From: Candidatus Kapaibacterium sp.
GTDB taxonomy: Bacteria > Bacteroidota > Ignavibacteria > Kapaibacteriales > HRBIN21
Length of the DNA stretch: 7,118 nucleotides
Reading direction: 5' to 3'
Assembly (NCBI GenBank): GCA_025055465.1
Contig: JANWXA010000099.1
Location: 1-7,118 of the forward strand
In this document: positions 4,892 to 7,118 of the stretch, one piece after another
Layout: every line of letters begins with the position of its first letter
Position numbering within the stretch: the first letter of the stretch is position 1
The notes under the pieces: generated by a model
The model's input: the letters and a program-made list of their open reading frames with translations, nothing else
What the model was told of the DNA's origin: nothing
Databases searched by the model: none
Made by a program: the position numbers and the translations under genes

Positions 4892-6756
4892 CACAGGTTA
4901 CTCGGAAGCTGATTCACCAAAGCCTGTCGCTGACGAGCCAATTGCTGAATATGCTGAAGGAGTCGTTGCTGCTCTTCCCACGACTGTGCTTGCCCGTGTA
5001 ACTGCTGTAGTTCCTGTAATTGTAGTTGTATACGGCGCAATTGAAGGCGCACGAGCCCCTCCTGGATCTGAAGGTAAGCATCGGGCTCGGCATACTCCCG
5101 AACAAACTGCGTCCAATTTGGACTTGGTGTCTCACGGACAATTGCGAGCTCCAACAAGAGTTGGCCTTCCTCCTTCTGTTGCAATTCCGGATCGGAGGCA
5201 ATCGCCGAGACGGGATCAGGGTGTCGCTCTACAACCTGACATAGGTGACGCCACAACTGGCGTGCCCGTTCGGACATCCATGCCGAATCTACCTGTGAAG
5301 GGTCGATCCGCTGCCAAAGAGTAGGAAAAAGCAGGAGATTGCGCAATACCTGTTGTTCTTCGGGCAGGAGTTCAGAAGCTGGTATCGGCGCCGGCGAAGG
5401 TAGGGCAGTGGCTTCCCGTTGCTCTCCACTGCCCCGAAGGCTGAGCTTTTCCGGGCGCTGTTCCCGACGCTGCCGCCCCAACTCCTCATATAACAGAGAC
5501 TCGGGCAGGGCAAAGCGAGAAGCAATATGTCGAATCAAGAAATCATGCAGAAGCCGATCTGGAATTGCTGCAACGAGACGGACAACATGCCTGACCGCTT
5601 GGGCCTGCCCAGCAGGGGTCTGCAGAGCGCCTTGACGCTGATACTGCAACAGGACAAAATCCAAAAATGGCACGGAGTGGTCCAGCCGTAACCGCAACGC
5701 CTTCGCTCCTTGTGCACGCACAAAGCTATCCGGGTCCTCACCCTCAGGCAAGAGGGTGATCTTGACTTCGAATCCCTCTTGGAGAGCGAGCTCCAAAGCC
5801 CGCAGGGTCGCTTGCTGCCCAGCACGGTCTGCATCATAGATGACAAAAAGCTGCCGGCAATAACGGCGCAATAGACGCAGTTGTTCCACTGTCAACGCCG
5901 TACCAGCTGTGGCTACGGCTGTGGCAATCCCCGCCTGGTGAAGGGTGAGAACGTCCATATAGCCCTCCACCAAGACAGCATATCCGTTTGTTCGAAGTGC
6001 ATCGCGGGCATGATAAAGACCATAAAGCAAGCGCCCCTTGTCATAGACCGGTGTTGCAGGGGAATTCAAATACTTTGGTGTGGCTTCCTCTTCCCGAAGT
6101 CGGCGAGCCCCAAAGCCCACCACCCGTCCGATGGTATCGTGGATTGGGAACATCAATCGGTGCCGGAAGCGGTCGTACACCCCACCCCGTTCCGAGCGGT
6201 TCACAAGCCCGGCTTCCTCCAGAACCGCTTCATCGAATCCGCGTTGATGAAGGTAACGCAGCAGTGCATCCCACGTTTCCGGAGCATAACCAACACCAAA
6301 ACGCCGGAGAGTGCTTTCCTGTAAGCCTCGGCTTGTGACGTATGCAAGCGCGTCCGTTCCCTCTGGACGAAACAGAGCTTCGTGGTAATAGCTGGCAGCA
6401 GCTTGGAGTGCTTGGTACACGGAGCGGGCTAATTCGCCCTGCTTTTCCCCTCCCTTAATCGCCTCTTCTGGCAACGCAATTCCAAATCGCTCTGCTAAAA
6501 AGCGGACAGCTTCGGGGAAGGCCAAACGGTAATACTCCATGACGAACGTAATGGCATTGCCTCCCTTACCACAGCCAAAGCACTTGAAAATGCCTCGCTC
6601 TGGCTGGACGAAAAACGATGGAGTATCTTCACGATGGAATGGACAAAGCCCGGCATAGTTTTTCCCGACTCGCTTCAGCAAGACAACCTCGCCTACCAGC
6701 TCCACTAAATCCACCTGTTGCCGGACCTGCTCTATTACCCACTCCGGGAAAGGCAT
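4891..6756 (-). CDS. dnaG: DNA primase DnaG
   Basis: DnaG synthesises RNA primers for replication on single-stranded DNA and works with the replicative helicase. From the ATG at 6756 the protein has 621 residues, close to the usual bacterial length. The N-terminal CHC2 zinc domain has ligands Cys38, His41, Cys59 and Cys62 (CPFH and CFGC). The catalytic core includes YDRFRHRLMFPI and PKYLNSP (194-233). The Toprim motifs are VEGYMDV with Glu264 and YDADRAG with Asp308 and Asp310, one residue off the E. coli numbers 265, 309 and 311. GEDPDSF follows. The C-terminal helicase-interacting region begins near LLPEEQQVLRNLLLFP and ends in a Gln-rich helical tail. The start was chosen because homology begins at MPFPEWVIEQV and GGTGG lies four bases upstream. 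The earlier GTG at 6819 would add 21 residues that do not look like DnaG. The gene overlaps folK by 22 nt and shares one base with ybbR. Confidence 0.97.
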   Translation of the reverse strand: MPFPEWVIEQVRQQVDLVELVGEVVLLKRVGKNYAGLCPFHREDTPSFFVQPERGIFKCFGCGKGGNAITFVMEYYRLAFPEAVRFLAERFGIALPEEAIKGGEKQGELARSVYQALQAAASYYHEALFRPEGTDALAYVTSRGLQESTLRRFGVGYAPETWDALLRYLHQRGFDEAVLEEAGLVNRSERGGVYDRFRHRLMFPIHDTIGRVVGFGARRLREEEATPKYLNSPATPVYDKGRLLYGLYHARDALRTNGYAVLVEGYMDVLTLHQAGIATAVATAGTALTVEQLRLLRRYCRQLFVIYDADRAGQQATLRALELALQEGFEVKITLLPEGEDPDSFVRAQGAKALRLRLDHSVPFLDFVLLQYQRQGALQTPAGQAQAVRHVVRLVAAIPDRLLHDFLIRHIASRFALPESLLYEELGRQRREQRPEKLSLRGSGEQREATALPSPAPIPASELLPEEQQVLRNLLLFPTLWQRIDPSQVDSAWMSERARQLWRHLCQVVERHPDPVSAIASDPELQQKEEGQLLLELAIVRETPSPNWTQFVREYAEPDAYLQIQEGLVRLQLRRIQLQLQELQQLHGQAQSWEEQQRLLQHIQQLARQRQALVNQLPSNL

Positions 6757-7118
6757 GGAACCACCGACAGAGGCAACTGAGCGTACAGACGAACCCAGCC
6801 AACATCGGTGCATTCCCACAAGAGTTCCACGACAGTCTTGCCCAGCAATGGGTGGATCATGTCAGGAACGATTTCTGCGGCTGGTGCCAAAACAAAGCGG
6901 CGCCGGTGCATTCGGGGGTGTGGTAGAACGAGATACTCTGTCCGGAGCACGAGCCCACCGTAGAGGAGCAGGTCCACATCAATAGGGCGCACAGATTGCT
7001 GGTCCCTGCTCCGGCAGCGCCCCAGTTGCTGTTCACAGCTCATGCACAGTGCCCAAAGCCTTTCGGCGGAAAGCTCTGTGCACGCCAGAACAACCATGTT
7101 GAGGAACGGAGGGGTACC
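6735..7118 (-). CDS. folK: 2-amino-4-hydroxy-6-hydroxymethyldihydropteridine pyrophosphokinase (HPPK), 5' partial
   Basis: FolK transfers pyrophosphate from ATP to 6-hydroxymethyl-7,8-dihydropterin in folate biosynthesis, in the cytoplasm. The visible 127 residues run from TPPFLNMVV, the conserved segment near the substrate pocket, through the signature RPIDVDLLLYGG with the Asp-x-Asp magnesium ligands, to LPHPRMHRRRFVLAPAAE and the C-terminal HPLLGKTVVELL. The frame is open at the window edge, so roughly the first 35-50 residues, including the start and the first glycine-rich motif, are missing. After the conserved domain there is a tail of about 27 residues whose coding sequence includes the dnaG ribosome binding site and start codon. 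This places folK first in the visible folK-dnaG-ybbR operon. Confidence 0.93.
   Translation of the reverse strand, partial: GTPPFLNMVVLACTELSAERLWALCMSCEQQLGRCRSRDQQSVRPIDVDLLLYGGLVLRTEYLVLPHPRMHRRRFVLAPAAEIVPDMIHPLLGKTVVELLWECTDVGWVRLYAQLPLSVVPCLSRSG
6761..6765 (-). promoter_or_regulatory. Shine-Dalgarno GGTGG for dnaG, inside folK
   Basis: On the minus strand GGTGG precedes the ATG at 6756 by four bases. It lies inside the last codons of folK. Together with the onset of DnaG homology, it favours this ATG over the upstream GTG (6819) and ATG (6813). Confidence 0.5.

Noticed and set aside
6757..6819. Longer DnaG starting at GTG 6819
   Set aside because: The extra 21 residues are unlike DnaG N-termini, and ATG 6756 has GGTGG at proper spacing and begins the conserved sequence.

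Overview
The window is a bacterial chromosomal fragment of moderate-to-high GC that codes almost entirely on the minus strand. It looks like core genome with one accessory insertion. The combination of a YbbR-domain protein beside dnaG, a monofunctional glycosyltransferase and weak Shine-Dalgarno sequences would fit the Bacteroidota/Chlorobiota side of the tree. That placement is a low-confidence inference, because there is no rRNA or other strong marker here.

From right to left (the direction of transcription), the window holds the C-terminal part of folK (folate biosynthesis), dnaG (replication primase), ybbR (membrane-anchored YbbR-domain protein) and an AMP-forming acyl-CoA ligase. folK and dnaG overlap by 22 nt. 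dnaG and ybbR overlap at TGATG, so these three look like one translationally coupled operon. A 51-nt gap with a terminator-like hairpin separates ybbR from the ligase.

Downstream of the ligase is a gene-free stretch of about 650 bp (1558-2203). Its first part is AT-richer. Its part next to the ligase is strikingly C-rich and G-poor on the plus strand. It contains no RNA gene or promoter that I can support. Next, still on the minus strand, is a beta-class DNA methyltransferase with no visible restriction partner. Its best translation start (ATG at 1557, with an AAGGA Shine-Dalgarno) lies in a different frame from the catalytic body. One missing base in a G4A5 run at 1444-1452 would join the two into a protein of about 358 residues.

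At the left end, on the plus strand, is the C-terminal part of mtgA, a peptidoglycan glycosyltransferase. It converges on the methyltransferase gene and overlaps its 3' end by 61 nt.

No clearly new system is visible. The points most worth checking are the split methyltransferase gene and the strand-skewed non-coding region.
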